Assembly (NCBI GenBank): GCA_913050215.1
Contig: CAJXBG010000010.1
Location: 1 to 62,025 of the forward strand
Origin: an uncultured Gammaproteobacteria bacterium
Lineage (GTDB): Bacteria > Pseudomonadota > Gammaproteobacteria > Pseudomonadales > Azotimanducaceae
DNA: 62,025 bases
Direction of reading: 5' to 3'
The notes under the pieces are model-generated. The model worked only from the letters and a program-made list of their open reading frames with translations, was not told the DNA's origin and did not search any database. This document shows, in pieces, positions 1 through 10,011 of this stretch (position 1 is its first letter; the number at the start of each line of letters is the position of its first letter). The translations under genes were made by a program, and so were the position numbers.

Positions 1-695
1 CTTTTGGTAGGTTTTTCTGTTTGACGTAGTTCGCTCATGACAGCCTGAATGTCGTTAGCTGCAGCAATAAAAAAGACTTCATCATCAGCCTCAATAATTG
101 TTTTACCTTCTGGAATCAGAGGGCGGTCCTTCCGGAAAATCGCCGCCACACGCGTATCTACCGTTGGCATATGTTGCCTAAGAAACCTTAGTTCTTGGCC
201 GACAAGTGGTCCGCCATAGTGCGCTTTGATACCAACCAATTGGACCTGCCCGGCGGCAAAGTCCATGACTTGAAGTGCACCAGGGTTTTCAATCAGTCTT
301 CTAATGTCATGGGTGACTATCTGTTCTGGATTTACGAGGAAATCTACCGGCATCGCGGTATCACCAAAGATACCTGTGTCCATATAAGTCCGGGATCTTA
401 TCCGGGCGATCTTCGTCGGGGTATGAAAAACGGTATGGGCAACCTGACATGCGACCATGTTTACTTCATCACTGCTGGTCACCGCGATGATCATGTCAGT
501 ATCCTCTGCCCCAGCCTGTCTTAACACATCAGGATGTGAGCCCATGCCACGAATTGTTCTTATATCAAACTTGTCTTGCAACTCACGAAGTCTGTCTGCA
601 TCGTGATCAATGATGGTGATGTCGCTTGCCTCTTTCGTCAGATTTTGGGCAAGATTTCCGCCTACTTCGCCGGCGCCTAGAATCAGAATCTTCAT
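1..695 (-). CDS. trkA: Trk potassium uptake protein TrkA (3' end outside window)
   Basis: Peripheral NAD-binding regulatory subunit of the Trk potassium importer, acting on the cytoplasmic face of TrkH/TrkG. Reading the minus strand from ATG at 695 gives an open frame of 231 codons that runs off the left edge. It starts with [13 protein letters not shown], the GxGxxG dinucleotide fold, followed by an acidic IIDHD at the end of strand 2, then [11 protein letters not shown] and the [13 protein letters not shown] stretch typical of an RCK/TrkA-N domain. A TrkA-C-like region begins near residue 165. The family is about 458 residues, so roughly half is present. The ATG overlaps the rsmB stop codon by 4 nt, indicating translational coupling at the end of the def-fmt-rsmB-trkA operon. 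Confidence 0.95.
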   Translation of the reverse strand, partial: MKILILGAGEVGGNLAQNLTKEASDITIIDHDADRLRELQDKFDIRTIRGMGSHPDVLRQAGAEDTDMIIAVTSSDEVNMVACQVAHTVFHTPTKIARIRSRTYMDTGIFGDTAMPVDFLVNPEQIVTHDIRRLIENPGALQVMDFAAGQVQLVGIKAHYGGPLVGQELRFLRQHMPTVDTRVAAIFRKDRPLIPEGKTIIEADDEVFFIAAANDIQAVMSELRQTEKPTK

Positions 696-1969
696 TGGGC
701 CTTCTTCGTCAGGAGTGCGTAGAAAAAACCGTCGTAAGCATCCGTTGTGGGTAATAACTGCCGACCGGTAGGTGTTCGCAAGCCCCAATTTACGTCGTGT
801 TCGGATGCAAGATCGAGGACTGCTGCGTTCGGGTGATTCATGCAGAAATCGGAGACTATATTCTCGTTTTCTTCGGGAAGAATAGAGCAGGTTGAGTAGA
901 GCAATTTTCCTCCTACCTTAAGGAGATCCCAAGCTGTGGCTAACAATTTTGACTGGGTTTGCGCAAGTTTAACAATATCCGTATCTCTGCGCAGCAACTT
1001 AATATCTGGGTGCCTGCGGATGATACCAGTTGCAGAACAAGGGGCGTCGAGCAGGATTCTGTCAAACAGGTCAGGCGCTCGGTAATCTTCTAAATCAGAG
1101 GCAACGACGGTTGCTGTAGCACCTATTCTCTGGAGATTCGAGTCAATCCGGTGCAGTCGAGCAGCATCCTTGTCAATGGCGGTCAACTTTATTTCTGGAC
1201 AGGCTTGTAACATGTGGCAAGTTTTCCCACCCGGTGCCGCACAGGCATCAAGTACATTTTGCCCAGGTGCTAAATCGAGTAACAGCGCCGCCATTTGAGA
1301 GGATTCATCTTGGACACTTGCTTGGCCTGTTTCGAAGTCGGGTATTTCTTCGACGGGCATCGGTTTAGAGAGATAAAAGGCTTGCTCGTAGAGGGCACCC
1401 CAATGACCTTCGATCTGGTTTTCACTTAGCTTTTTACTAAAGTCTTCTCTGCTAATGTCGTCATTTATTCTTAGCGTCATTGGTGGCTCGCTGTTGTATG
1501 CGGCGAAAATCTCTAACGCCTGCGTTGGCCAAGCGATGGAGATTCTATCGCTTAGCCAGTTCGGCAGGTTGGTCTCGACCTCCGGTGTTGCGCCAACGGG
1601 AGCGTTGAACTTCTCGGTTTTGCGGATATAGTTGCGGAGGACACCGTTTACTAAACCCTTAGCCCAGCTTTTATTGAGTGTTGCAGCGCATTGAACAGCA
1701 GCATTGACGCTGGTGTATGCAGGCCTTCTTAGGGCGTCAACACTGTAAATGCCGGAAATTAACAATAGAAAAATGTCATTGTGTTTAGCTGGCAGTGGTT
1801 TCTTAAGCAGCTGGGCGACGATGCTTCTTAATCTGTAATAGTCACGTAGCACGCCGTAGCAAACCTGTTTTGCCAGAGCAGAATCGCTGTTTGAAAAACA
1901 ACTATCCAGTGATTTTCCTTCAAATACGACACCGTTTAGCACACGGATGGAGGAGCTATATGTTTGCAT
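692..1969 (-). CDS. rsmB: 16S rRNA (cytosine(967)-C(5))-methyltransferase RsmB
   Basis: Transfers methyl from S-adenosylmethionine to C967 of 16S rRNA. The 425-residue protein has the family architecture: an N-terminal NusB-like helical RNA-binding domain (about residues 1-140) and a C-terminal Rossmann methyltransferase domain. The SAM site is [22 protein letters not shown] contains the motif IV cysteine, and [14 protein letters not shown] holds the motif VI catalytic cysteine. Length matches the usual 430 or so. It is third in the minus-strand operon: its start shares one base with the fmt stop and its stop overlaps the trkA start, the standard gammaproteobacterial order. Confidence 0.97.
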   Translation of the reverse strand: MQTYSSSIRVLNGVVFEGKSLDSCFSNSDSALAKQVCYGVLRDYYRLRSIVAQLLKKPLPAKHNDIFLLLISGIYSVDALRRPAYTSVNAAVQCAATLNKSWAKGLVNGVLRNYIRKTEKFNAPVGATPEVETNLPNWLSDRISIAWPTQALEIFAAYNSEPPMTLRINDDISREDFSKKLSENQIEGHWGALYEQAFYLSKPMPVEEIPDFETGQASVQDESSQMAALLLDLAPGQNVLDACAAPGGKTCHMLQACPEIKLTAIDKDAARLHRIDSNLQRIGATATVVASDLEDYRAPDLFDRILLDAPCSATGIIRRHPDIKLLRRDTDIVKLAQTQSKLLATAWDLLKVGGKLLYSTCSILPEENENIVSDFCMNHPNAAVLDLASEHDVNWGLRTPTGRQLLPTTDAYDGFFYALLTKKAQ

Positions 1970-2916
1970 TAATTCGCCACTTTGACCGCTCCTAGCATCG
2001 TGCCGGGAGAAAACATCTCTTTTCTTGCGTTAAGAAGGTCGGCGGCATCCAGAATACTCCCTTTACCCAGGGGTAGTTGAAGTCTGGTAATTGTGATGCT
2101 ACCTGTTCCGCATGCGACGACGAGCCCCTGCTTTGTTAAAGAGACGATCGATCCAGGTTTGAATTCGAGCGGTTTATCATCACAGGTTGCTTCCCAAATT
2201 TTTACCCGAAGGTCTTTCAGCCAACTAAAGGCAATTGGATCTGGATTGAATCCAAGGATGTTTCGCAGGATTTCATCGCTATCAAGTGACCAATCTATTT
2301 CTGCCTCTGATTTATCTATCTTGTTGGCATAGCAGATGCCCGTTTCGCTTTGATGACAAGGTTCGATTTTACCTGTGGCAACTTTGGACAGGACTTGCGG
2401 TAGTATCACGGTGCTTATTCTGGCCAGTTTTAATGCGAGAGTGGCGCTCGTATCTGCTTTCGAAATCTCGCATGACTTGCTTGCTAAAATAGGACCGGTA
2501 TCGAGACCTTTGTTCATTTGAATGATGCAGACGCCACTTTGCGTATCTCCAGTAAGTATTGCTCTTTGGATAGGCGCAGCACCCCGCCATCTGGGTAACA
2601 TTGAGCCGTGGACATTGATACATCCAAATGGCAGTGTTTCAAGGACAGGTGGCCGAAGTATTTGGCCATAGGCAACGACGACCATTGCTTGCGCATCGTA
2701 GTGAGAAATATCATCCACGGTCAATTTATTTGGTTGAATAACCGTCAGACCCTCTTGTAAAGCAAGGACCTTAACTGCGCTTGGAATTGGCTTTTTACCC
2801 CGCTTTCCAGGCTTATCCGGTTGCGTGATGACGCCAACAACCTGATGCTCGCTGTCGATCAGACATTTGAGATGCAGCGCGGCAAATTCTGGTGTACCGG
2901 CGAATAGGAGTTTCAA
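1969..2916 (-). CDS. fmt: Methionyl-tRNA formyltransferase
   Basis: Formylates Met-tRNA(fMet) using 10-formyltetrahydrofolate, preparing the initiator tRNA. The 315-residue protein shows MKLLFAGTPEFAA at the N terminus and the formyltransferase signature HGSMLPRWRGAAPIQRA around residues 105-125, with the catalytic Asn/His/Asp region of the hydrolase/transferase fold. A C-terminal OB-like domain follows after residue 205. Length is normal (E. coli 315). One base separates it from upstream def and one base overlaps downstream rsmB, so deformylase and formyltransferase, which act at opposite ends of the formyl-Met cycle, are co-transcribed. Confidence 0.97.
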   Translation of the reverse strand: MKLLFAGTPEFAALHLKCLIDSEHQVVGVITQPDKPGKRGKKPIPSAVKVLALQEGLTVIQPNKLTVDDISHYDAQAMVVVAYGQILRPPVLETLPFGCINVHGSMLPRWRGAAPIQRAILTGDTQSGVCIIQMNKGLDTGPILASKSCEISKADTSATLALKLARISTVILPQVLSKVATGKIEPCHQSETGICYANKIDKSEAEIDWSLDSDEILRNILGFNPDPIAFSWLKDLRVKIWEATCDDKPLEFKPGSIVSLTKQGLVVACGTGSITITRLQLPLGKGSILDAADLLNARKEMFSPGTMLGAVKVAN

Positions 2917-2917
2917 G

Positions 2918-3421
2918 TCAACTACCCTGCTTTTGCAATTTCAGCAGCTTCTTCCGAATCATTTGCCGCTTAGTGGAAGAAAGGTAATCAACAAAAAGTT
3001 TCCCCTCTAAATGATCCATCTCATGCTGTATGCAGACCGCGAGCAATTCCTCGGCATCAATAGAGAATGGGTTCCCCTCGCGATCAACGGCTTCGACGGT
3101 GATCGCAAGAAATCGATCGACCGGTTCATAAAACCCGGGAATGGAAAGACAACCTTCGTTGGTTTCAATTTCGCCTTCGCGGGCCACAATCTCTGGATTA
3201 ATTAAAACCAGCGGACTGGACTTGTCCTCGGATACATCGATCACTATCAATCGTTTGTGAACATTGACCTGACTCGCCGCAAGCCCTATCCCAGGAGCAG
3301 CGTACATGGTTTCTAGCATATCGTCGGCTAATTGAGCTATTCGGCCGTCTACGTCTTGCACGGCCTTTGCTTTAGTGCGTAATCTGGCATCTGGGAATTC
3401 TAAAATATCTAATAACGCCAT
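2918..3421 (-). CDS. def: Peptide deformylase
   Basis: Metalloenzyme removing the N-formyl group from nascent proteins at the ribosome exit. All three family motifs are visible in the 167-residue product: GIGLAASQ (motif 1), EGCLSIP (motif 2, metal-ligand Cys) and [10 protein letters not shown] (motif 3, two metal-ligand histidines and the catalytic Glu). Length matches E. coli Def (169). It is the first gene of the minus-strand operon def-fmt-rsmB-trkA. The 187-bp gap to the divergent LysM gene must hold the promoters for both directions, though no near-consensus pair stood out there. Confidence 0.97.
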   Translation of the reverse strand: MALLDILEFPDARLRTKAKAVQDVDGRIAQLADDMLETMYAAPGIGLAASQVNVHKRLIVIDVSEDKSSPLVLINPEIVAREGEIETNEGCLSIPGFYEPVDRFLAITVEAVDREGNPFSIDAEELLAVCIQHEMDHLEGKLFVDYLSSTKRQMIRKKLLKLQKQGS

Positions 3422-3608
3422 ACCGTTTAGTCATATACCTCTAATGGAAGAGCAACTTGTGCTACTAAGATTACGATTATGTTAAATATTCGACGTTTTT
3501 ACTTAAATTGCCCCAAGACTTTTCGCTTGTCCTGTTCTAAAAAAAGGACACGGAGTCAAGGATTGGTCGACCGATGATTGTACTCTTTTTAGCGCTGGGA
3601 TTCGCCCC

Positions 3609-4685
3609 ATGAAACAACTTCTTCTATCCATTTTGGCAGGTCTAATATTTTCGGCTAGCGTGATGGGTGCCGATAATGTGCTAAAAGAAGAGCATCCAGA
3701 TAAGTACACGGTGCAGGAAGGTGACACGCTCTGGGATATTGCATCGATGTTTCTTGTTGACGCATGGTTGTGGCCGGAAATCTGGCAGGTGAATCCTCAG
3801 ATTGATAACCCCCACCTTATTTTTCCAGAAGATGTGATCTTTCTGCGATACGTTGAAGGTCGACCCCAATTGGTCCTAGAGAGGGGGAATGCTAGCAGAA
3901 CGGTGAAAATATCCCCGGCGCAACCTGTTCGACAAGGTGATCGAAATCAGAAGTTAATGCCTCGGGTGCGATCATCCTCCCTTGCGAGCGCAATACCGGC
4001 GATACCACTAGATGCCATAGCCAGTCTGTTGACGACAGGAAGAATAGTAGAGGAAGAAACCCTGCCTAACGCACCCTATATTCTCGCTGGGGAATCCGAC
4101 CGATTGATATTTGGACCGGGGGATATCTTCTATGGACGCGGCATCTGGAAAAGGGGCACAACGGTCTACGGCATAACCAGGCCGGGGGAAGTTTACCGGG
4201 ATCCGCTTACCAATGAAGTGTTGGGATATGAAGCATTAGAGGTAGGTATTGCCACCCTCGATGAGTTAGGTGATAACGATGTGGCTACGTTTACCATCAA
4301 CAGCGTCTCCGAGGATGTGCGTTTGGGAGACAGGTTATTACCCACTGAAGAGCGTCCGGTGGAATCAACATTTTATCCTTCGGCGCCGCAGCGGGTAGTT
4401 GATGGCACGATCATGACCGTGATCGGTGGTGTCAGTCGGGTTGGTCGAAATGATGTTGTTGCCATCAACAAAGGCGCAAACTTTGGCCTCGAAGCCGGGA
4501 ATGTATTGGCGATTTATAAAAGTGGTGTCGTGGTACGTGATCGTAATCGGCGCGACGAGGTAAAATTGCCGGATAAACGGGCCGGTATTCTCATGGTGTT
4601 TAGAAGCTTTGAGAAAATGTCCTACGGCCTTGTGCTCAGTACAGATACCCCCCTCAGTGTAGGTGATCGAGTAAAAAATCCGTAG
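3609..4685 (+). CDS. Secreted LysM-domain protein
   Basis: Probable periplasmic or envelope protein of 358 residues. Residues 1-20 form a signal peptide (MKQLLLSILAGLIFSASVMG). A LysM peptidoglycan-binding module follows at about 33-80, with YTVQEGDTLWDIA, the aromatic WLWPEIWQVNPQI and the closing IFPEDVIFL. The rest is a conserved but uncharacterised region seen in homologues that sit next to dprA in many gammaproteobacteria. It is divergent from def and 69 bp upstream of dprA. The LysM module supports cell-wall binding; any enzymatic role is unknown, and no hydrolase catalytic motif was recognised. Confidence 0.9.
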   Translation: MKQLLLSILAGLIFSASVMGADNVLKEEHPDKYTVQEGDTLWDIASMFLVDAWLWPEIWQVNPQIDNPHLIFPEDVIFLRYVEGRPQLVLERGNASRTVKISPAQPVRQGDRNQKLMPRVRSSSLASAIPAIPLDAIASLLTTGRIVEEETLPNAPYILAGESDRLIFGPGDIFYGRGIWKRGTTVYGITRPGEVYRDPLTNEVLGYEALEVGIATLDELGDNDVATFTINSVSEDVRLGDRLLPTEERPVESTFYPSAPQRVVDGTIMTVIGGVSRVGRNDVVAINKGANFGLEAGNVLAIYKSGVVVRDRNRRDEVKLPDKRAGILMVFRSFEKMSYGLVLSTDTPLSVGDRVKNP

Positions 4686-4754
4686 GACATCGGCTCTAGG
4701 TCAATAAGTAAGCGCTTGTTAGAGTAACGGCTATAGTCACAGCTGGAACCGAAC

Positions 4755-5882
4755 GTGCAAGCCGACACCACCCTGCGAAGACTTCACACTTCTTTACTGC
4801 TATATCAGTATCCCTTGGTTGCCAGTCAACTTTTGGATATCTGCGGTGACGTTGACCATATTTACGCATATCTTGAGGCCAAAAAAATCTCGGAGGTCAG
4901 GTTACCCTCGAAGCTAAAAAAAGTGCTCAAGGTTAATCATCGATCCCGCAACCAAGATCATTTGAACCACATAATAGCGTGGCTGAATCTGCCCGATCGG
5001 ACATTTATCTGTCTTGATTCAGCGGACTACCCGACACAACTTGCAGAGATTTCTGATCCACCACTGGTGCTGTATGCCCATGGAAACCTCGATTTATTAA
5101 AACAACCACAATTAGCAATAGTTGGATCGCGTAATCCTACGCAATACGGTCGAGGCGTCACCAAGCTATTTTCGGAAGAAATAGGCAAGAGTGGAATAGT
5201 TGTGACCAGTGGTATGGCAAGGGGCATTGATTCAGCTGCACATCGGGGTACGCTGGGTGTTGGCGGTAGCACCATTGCTGTGCTTGGGACCGGGTGTGAC
5301 CATGTATACCCGCCTGAAAATGAGACATTGATGCACGAGATCGCCTCCTCTGGCTTGTTGCTTTCGGAATTTCCACCGGGTATCGGGCCGGCACCAACCC
5401 ACTTTCCGCAACGCAATCGAATCGTAACCGGGATGTCTTGCGGTACCATCGTCGTGGAAGCCAGATTGCGCAGTGGTTCGCTCATCTCGGCTCGTTTGGC
5501 GATGGAGCAAGGCCGCGGAGTTTTCGCGGTGCCTGGCTCGGTGCTAAGCAAGCAAAGTGAAGGGTGCCACCATTTGCTGAAAGAAGGTGCCCAGTTAGCG
5601 GGTAGCGTGGCGGATGTCATCGAAGAGCTAAGTTTGAGCTATCCCGACTTGAGAGCCCATCAGAATGCGGGCCCAGTGCTTAAGCCGACTAGTCTGAATC
5701 AGCGCCAGCGAAATGTGCTTGAAGTTATTGATCTGGAGCCAAGAAGTGTTGATTCAGTTGTGAAACAAACGGGCATGGTCACGGCGGAAGTTCTGCAAAC
5801 ACTGGTTGAGCTTGAATTGGTCGGCTTTGTTAGCTCGGTGGCAGGTTGCTATCAACTTTGTAGCGACTGGTCACGAGACTAA
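4755..5882 (+). CDS. dprA: DNA-processing protein DprA
   Basis: Loads RecA onto incoming single-stranded DNA during natural transformation. The start is GTG at 4755. The 375-residue protein has an N-terminal SAM-like helical region, the Rossmann-like DprA core (about 110-285) with IVGSRNPTQYGRG, VTSGMARGIDSAAH and AVLGTGCDHVYPPEN, and a C-terminal winged helix (LNQRQRNVLEVI onward). All are intact. With comM in the same window it suggests that DNA uptake or recombination functions are retained, although both genes are also common in strains not known to be transformable. Confidence 0.96.
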   Translation: MQADTTLRRLHTSLLLYQYPLVASQLLDICGDVDHIYAYLEAKKISEVRLPSKLKKVLKVNHRSRNQDHLNHIIAWLNLPDRTFICLDSADYPTQLAEISDPPLVLYAHGNLDLLKQPQLAIVGSRNPTQYGRGVTKLFSEEIGKSGIVVTSGMARGIDSAAHRGTLGVGGSTIAVLGTGCDHVYPPENETLMHEIASSGLLLSEFPPGIGPAPTHFPQRNRIVTGMSCGTIVVEARLRSGSLISARLAMEQGRGVFAVPGSVLSKQSEGCHHLLKEGAQLAGSVADVIEELSLSYPDLRAHQNAGPVLKPTSLNQRQRNVLEVIDLEPRSVDSVVKQTGMVTAEVLQTLVELELVGFVSSVAGCYQLCSDWSRD

Positions 5883-6008
5883 AGGCACTGATGACTAATT
5901 GGCGGGTTGTTGCGTCAAGTGTGAGTGAAATTTCGAATAGATGATTGAAACATTTGAAGGGCTGGGGTACCGTGCCGACCCGTCTAATAACCTTTATTTG
6001 GAGAGCTT

Positions 6009-6503
6009 ATGGCTGCCCCTTTTGTCTCGATTCTTATGGGCTCTGATTCTGACCTTCCGGTGATGGAGAAAACATGTCAGATACTGAAAAAATTTGATAT
6101 TCCTTATGAGGTCAGAATCTATTCTGCCCATAGAACACCAGAGGATACCAAGCAGTTTGTCGTAGACGCCGAAGATCGTGGCTGTGCTGTGTTTATTGCC
6201 GGCGCAGGACTTTCTGCTGCTTTGCCTGGCGTTGTTGCCGCATACACAACACGCCCGGTGATCGGGGTTCCAATCGATACGGGTCCTCTGCAGGGTGTTG
6301 ATGCATTGCTTTCCATGGTTCAAATGCCCCCCGGCATTCCTGTGGCGACTGTCGCTATTGGCTCCGTTGGTGCTCGGAACGCCGGCTATCTCGCTGCACA
6401 GATGTTAGGCATGATCGATGAGAGTCTTGCCGCGAAGATAAAACAGGAGCGTCTGGATAACGCTCAAGTAATCAGAGATAAAAATGAAGGGCTGTCAATC
6501 TGA
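6009..6503 (+). CDS. purE: N5-carboxyaminoimidazole ribonucleotide mutase PurE
   Basis: Moves the carboxyl group from N5-CAIR to form CAIR in purine biosynthesis. The 164-residue class I PurE has MGSDSDLPVM (phosphate and substrate binding), IYSAHRTPE with the catalytic His, and a GAGLSAALPGVVA loop. Class I enzymes use N5-CAIR made by PurK, but purK is not adjacent; tsaC follows instead. SD-like GGAGAG lies 6002-6007 shortly before the ATG, after a 126-bp gap from dprA. In many relatives purE sits with purK rather than in the dprA-aroE cluster, so its placement here is slightly unusual. Confidence 0.96.
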   Translation: MAAPFVSILMGSDSDLPVMEKTCQILKKFDIPYEVRIYSAHRTPEDTKQFVVDAEDRGCAVFIAGAGLSAALPGVVAAYTTRPVIGVPIDTGPLQGVDALLSMVQMPPGIPVATVAIGSVGARNAGYLAAQMLGMIDESLAAKIKQERLDNAQVIRDKNEGLSI

Positions 6504-6519
6504 GCGGAACATTACGCGT

Positions 6520-7086
6520 ATGAGTCATAGAGATTGGCAATACAAACTAGTCGCTACGAAGCTTCATTCCGGATATGTCATTGCTTACCCAACGGAAGGA
6601 GTATGGGGCCTTGGATGTCTGCCGGAAAATGAGACTGCGACTATGAAAATACTCGCCCTCAAAAAACGCTCATGGGAAAAAGGGTTAATATTAATAGGCT
6701 CTAGCCTGAAACAAATAAAACCCTATATTATGCTAGGAACCGGTGAAGCAGGCGTGTTAGAGAACTCAGCCGACCGAGGCGTGACGTACCTCGTCGAAAA
6801 GAGTGAAAGAGTCCCTTTGTGGATTAGTGGCATACACCATAAAGTAGCCGTTAGATTGACAAATCACGCGACTGTAAAAGGAATATGCGAATCTGTAGGT
6901 CAACCTATAGTTTCTACGTCAGCAAATATTGCCGGCAGACCAGCAGCTAAAACGCGCATGCAGCTCCTCGGAAGTTTTGGACAACAAATTGATTACATTG
7001 TGCCAGGTCAATTAGGTGGCAGGCAGGGAGCGAGTGAGATCGTTGACTTGGCAACTGGCGCGGTGATTCGGCAAGGGGGAACATAG
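6520..7086 (+). CDS. tsaC: Threonylcarbamoyl-AMP synthase TsaC (YrdC/Sua5 family)
   Basis: Makes threonylcarbamoyl-AMP from threonine, bicarbonate and ATP for t6A modification of ANN-decoding tRNAs. From ATG 6520 the product is 188 residues, close to E. coli TsaC (190). An upstream in-frame ATG at 6484 would overlap purE and add 12 non-conserved residues, so I reject it. YrdC-domain features include AYPTEGVWGLGC, LALKKRSWEKGLILI and the C-terminal PIVSTSANIAGRPA. The gene looks more A/T-rich in codon choice (several ATA and AAA codons) than its neighbours. Its stop overlaps the aroE start (TAGTG), the usual tsaC-aroE linkage. Confidence 0.94.
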   Translation: MSHRDWQYKLVATKLHSGYVIAYPTEGVWGLGCLPENETATMKILALKKRSWEKGLILIGSSLKQIKPYIMLGTGEAGVLENSADRGVTYLVEKSERVPLWISGIHHKVAVRLTNHATVKGICESVGQPIVSTSANIAGRPAAKTRMQLLGSFGQQIDYIVPGQLGGRQGASEIVDLATGAVIRQGGT

Positions 7087-7943
7087 TGAATTTGTTAGCG
7101 GTTGTTGGCAATCCGGTTGGGCATAGTCTTTCACCACAAATTCATCAGATGTTTGCTGATGAGACAGGTATGTCTGTCACCTATCAAAAAGTGCAAGCGC
7201 CCTTGGATGGCTTTGCAGAAGCATCGGCGAAGTTACTTGATCAGGGCGCAGTGGGCTTTAATATCACTGTCCCTTTTAAATTTGAAGCATGCGATTTAGC
7301 CGACACATTATCGCAATATGCCAGCAGGGCGCAGGCGGTAAACACGATCAAGCGTGAGCGTTCGGGGCTTCTCAGCGGCCACAACACCGATGGGCTTGGT
7401 CTGGTGCGGGACATGACGGAGAATTTAGCGTGGTCGATTGAAGGAAAGCAAATTCTGGTACTAGGCGCCGGTGGTGCTGTCAGCGGTATTCTTGAACCAA
7501 TACTTGAACAGGGCCCTTCGAGTATTCATATTGTCAACCGCACTCATGCAAAAGCCGTGGCGCTGGCCGAAAAATATGCTGGTAAAATTCAGGCAGTAAA
7601 ACCATCTGAGTTATCCGCGAATTATGATCTCGTGATCAGTGGTTCATCGGCAGGCTTGCCCAGCGCTGGTGAGAGTGCGCAAGAAATGCCGATTCCCAAG
7701 CAGATTATAGGCGAGCACACATGTTGTTATGACCTGATTTACAGTAAGACCGAGACACCCTTTTTATCTCTCTGCCGGGACCTAGGTGCCAAAGAGCGGG
7801 CTGATGGCCTCGGTATGTTAGTTGAACAAGCAGCGTTGGCGTTTGAAATCTGGTTTGGAAAACGTCCGGATTCAGCGTCTGTTATTAATAAACTCCGCGG
7901 TGGTCATATGAATGATGAGCCGGAGAATCCGGATTTAACATGA
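7086..7943 (+). CDS. aroE: Shikimate 5-dehydrogenase
   Basis: NADPH-dependent reduction of 3-dehydroshikimate to shikimate in the aromatic amino-acid pathway. The GTG start at 7086 overlaps the tsaC stop. The 285-residue protein has GNPVGHSLSPQIH (shikimate binding), FNITVPFKFEA with the catalytic Lys, NTDGLG with the catalytic Asp, the nucleotide loop VLGAGGAVSG, and DLIYSKTETPF near the C terminus. It is slightly longer than E. coli AroE (272) because of a polar C-terminal tail. Its end overlaps the prlC ATG by 4 nt. Confidence 0.96.
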   Translation: MNLLAVVGNPVGHSLSPQIHQMFADETGMSVTYQKVQAPLDGFAEASAKLLDQGAVGFNITVPFKFEACDLADTLSQYASRAQAVNTIKRERSGLLSGHNTDGLGLVRDMTENLAWSIEGKQILVLGAGGAVSGILEPILEQGPSSIHIVNRTHAKAVALAEKYAGKIQAVKPSELSANYDLVISGSSAGLPSAGESAQEMPIPKQIIGEHTCCYDLIYSKTETPFLSLCRDLGAKERADGLGMLVEQAALAFEIWFGKRPDSASVINKLRGGHMNDEPENPDLT

Positions 7944-9991
7944 AAAACCCATTACTGGAACAACACGAATTACCTCCCTTTGATGTCATTAAACCTGAGC
8001 ATATCGTGCCGGCCATTGACCAGATTCTTGCCGACAACAGAGAAGCTGTTAGCCGTCTTCTGAGTGCGGGTGCTATGGGCTACGAAGATCTGGTTGTTGA
8101 ACTTGAAGCCCTTGATGACGCACTCAACCAAGCTTTCTCACCCGTTTCGCATATGAATTCCGTAGTGAACTCGGCGGAGTTGCGAGATGCTTATAATGCC
8201 TGCTTGCCGAAAATTTCGGAGTATGCGACGGAAATGGGACAAAACCCGAGGCTTTATGCCGCTTATCAGGCGATTCAGGCGAGCGAGGAGTTTGGTAAGC
8301 TTGATCAGGCACAACGGATGGTCATCGAGCAAGCAATTCGAGACTTCAAGATGTCCGGGGTTAATTTACCGAAGCAAGAACAACAGCGTTTTTCGGAAAT
8401 CTCGAAACGACTATCAGAGCTCTCCAGCAAGTTCAGCGACAACGTGCTCGATTCAACGATGGCTTGGTCTCGACAGTTTGACGACAGCAGTGAACTTCGG
8501 GGGTTACCGGAAACCGCGCTGGAGTTAGCCAGCCAAACGGCAAAGCAAAGAGGCGAAAAAGGCTACGTCTTCACGCTTGAATTTCCAAGTTATTTGCCGG
8601 TGATGACCTATTGTGAAAATGAATCCTTCCGCAAAGAAATCTATGAAGCTTATGTAACCCGAGCTTCGGATCAAGGCCCCAATGCCGGAGAGTGGGACAA
8701 CACTCCAGTGATGCAGGAAATTTTATTGCTGCGAAAGGAGAAGTCCGAGTTACTTGGTTTTAGCAATTATGCCGAACATTCGATCGCAAAAAAAATGGCA
8801 CAGAGCACTGATCAGGTAATTACGTTTTTGGAAGATCTTGCCTCAAAATCTGTCTCCGTCGCGACGGCGCAGTTTGAAGAGCTCTGTGAGTTTGCCCGAC
8901 AGCGTTACGGAAAAAGTGAGCTGCAAGCCTGGGATGTTACTTTTTATTCAGAAAAGCTCAAAGAGCAAACGTTTGATATCTCTGAGGAAGCTTTGAGACC
9001 TTATTTCCCAGCGTCTTCTGTGTTGGATGGCATGTATGAAGTCGTGCGTCGTTTATATGACATTGACGTGGTCCCTGCGACTGACGTCGTGACATGGCAC
9101 GTGGATGTTCAGACGTTCGACATCAAGAAGGATGGTCAGCGCGTTGCCAGATTTTATCTAGATTTGTTCGCACGCCCGAATAAACAAGGTGGCGCCTGGA
9201 TGGATGAATGTCGAGTGCGAAGAAAGGTCAAAGCAGCGGGTGAAGAGGTTGCTTCCATTCAATTGCCAGTTGCTTATCTGACTTGCAATTTTACCGGGCC
9301 GGTTGGAGATGCGCCTGCCCTGTTGACCCACGACCAGGTTGTCACGCTGTTTCATGAATTTGGACATGGCTTGCACCATATGCTGACGAAAGTATCTGCC
9401 GCTGGTGTATCGGGAATTAACGGTGTTGCATGGGATGCGGTCGAACTTCCTAGCCAGTTTATGGAGAACTGGTGTTGGCAGAGAGAGGCGCTTGGTTTTA
9501 TTTCAGGGCACTATGAGTCCGGAGAAGTTTTGCCCGAAGAGATGTTGGCGAAAATGTTGGCGGGGAAAAACTTTCAATCGGCTATGTCGATGGTGAGACA
9601 GCTCGAGTTTTCTTTGTTTGACTTTCGACTTCACGCAGAGTTTGACCCGACGATTCCAAATCAAATACAGGCAGTGCTCGATAGTGTGAGGCGCAAGTTG
9701 TCAGTTGTTCCAGCGCCGGAATTCAACCGATTTCAACACGGTTTTGGGCATATCTTTGGCGGTGGATATGCAGCGGGATATTACAGTTATAAATGGGCCG
9801 AAGTGCTGTCCGCAGATGCGTTTTCCAGGTTCGAACAGGACGGTATCTTTAATCGGCAAACGGGTGAGCAATTTCTGGTCTCTGTGCTTGAACAGGGTGG
9901 TTCAATTGATCCGATGGACATGTTTGTTTCGTTTATGGGTCGCGAACCCCGGGTTGAGGCTTTGTTAAAACAAGATGGCATCGTTGCCTGA
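7940..9991 (+). CDS. prlC: Oligopeptidase A (M3 family zinc metallopeptidase)
   Basis: Cytosolic zinc oligopeptidase that degrades short peptides, including cleaved signal peptides. The 683-residue product matches E. coli PrlC/OpdA length (680). The zinc site is HEFGHGLHHML near residue 472, with the third ligand Glu about 25 residues later in the region after VAWDAVELPSQFMENW. N-terminal helices and NPLLEQHELPPFDVI are typical of the subfamily. The ATG overlaps the aroE stop by 4 nt, and yheV follows at once, a pairing seen widely in gammaproteobacteria. Confidence 0.96.
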   Translation: MKNPLLEQHELPPFDVIKPEHIVPAIDQILADNREAVSRLLSAGAMGYEDLVVELEALDDALNQAFSPVSHMNSVVNSAELRDAYNACLPKISEYATEMGQNPRLYAAYQAIQASEEFGKLDQAQRMVIEQAIRDFKMSGVNLPKQEQQRFSEISKRLSELSSKFSDNVLDSTMAWSRQFDDSSELRGLPETALELASQTAKQRGEKGYVFTLEFPSYLPVMTYCENESFRKEIYEAYVTRASDQGPNAGEWDNTPVMQEILLLRKEKSELLGFSNYAEHSIAKKMAQSTDQVITFLEDLASKSVSVATAQFEELCEFARQRYGKSELQAWDVTFYSEKLKEQTFDISEEALRPYFPASSVLDGMYEVVRRLYDIDVVPATDVVTWHVDVQTFDIKKDGQRVARFYLDLFARPNKQGGAWMDECRVRRKVKAAGEEVASIQLPVAYLTCNFTGPVGDAPALLTHDQVVTLFHEFGHGLHHMLTKVSAAGVSGINGVAWDAVELPSQFMENWCWQREALGFISGHYESGEVLPEEMLAKMLAGKNFQSAMSMVRQLEFSLFDFRLHAEFDPTIPNQIQAVLDSVRRKLSVVPAPEFNRFQHGFGHIFGGGYAAGYYSYKWAEVLSADAFSRFEQDGIFNRQTGEQFLVSVLEQGGSIDPMDMFVSFMGREPRVEALLKQDGIVA

Positions 9992-10011
9992 GTCTCTGGC
10001 AGGTGACGAAG

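Noticed and set aside
195-524. 109-codon open frame on the plus strand
   Set aside because: It lies entirely antisense to trkA, whose minus-strand frame has clear TrkA motifs, and its product matches nothing.
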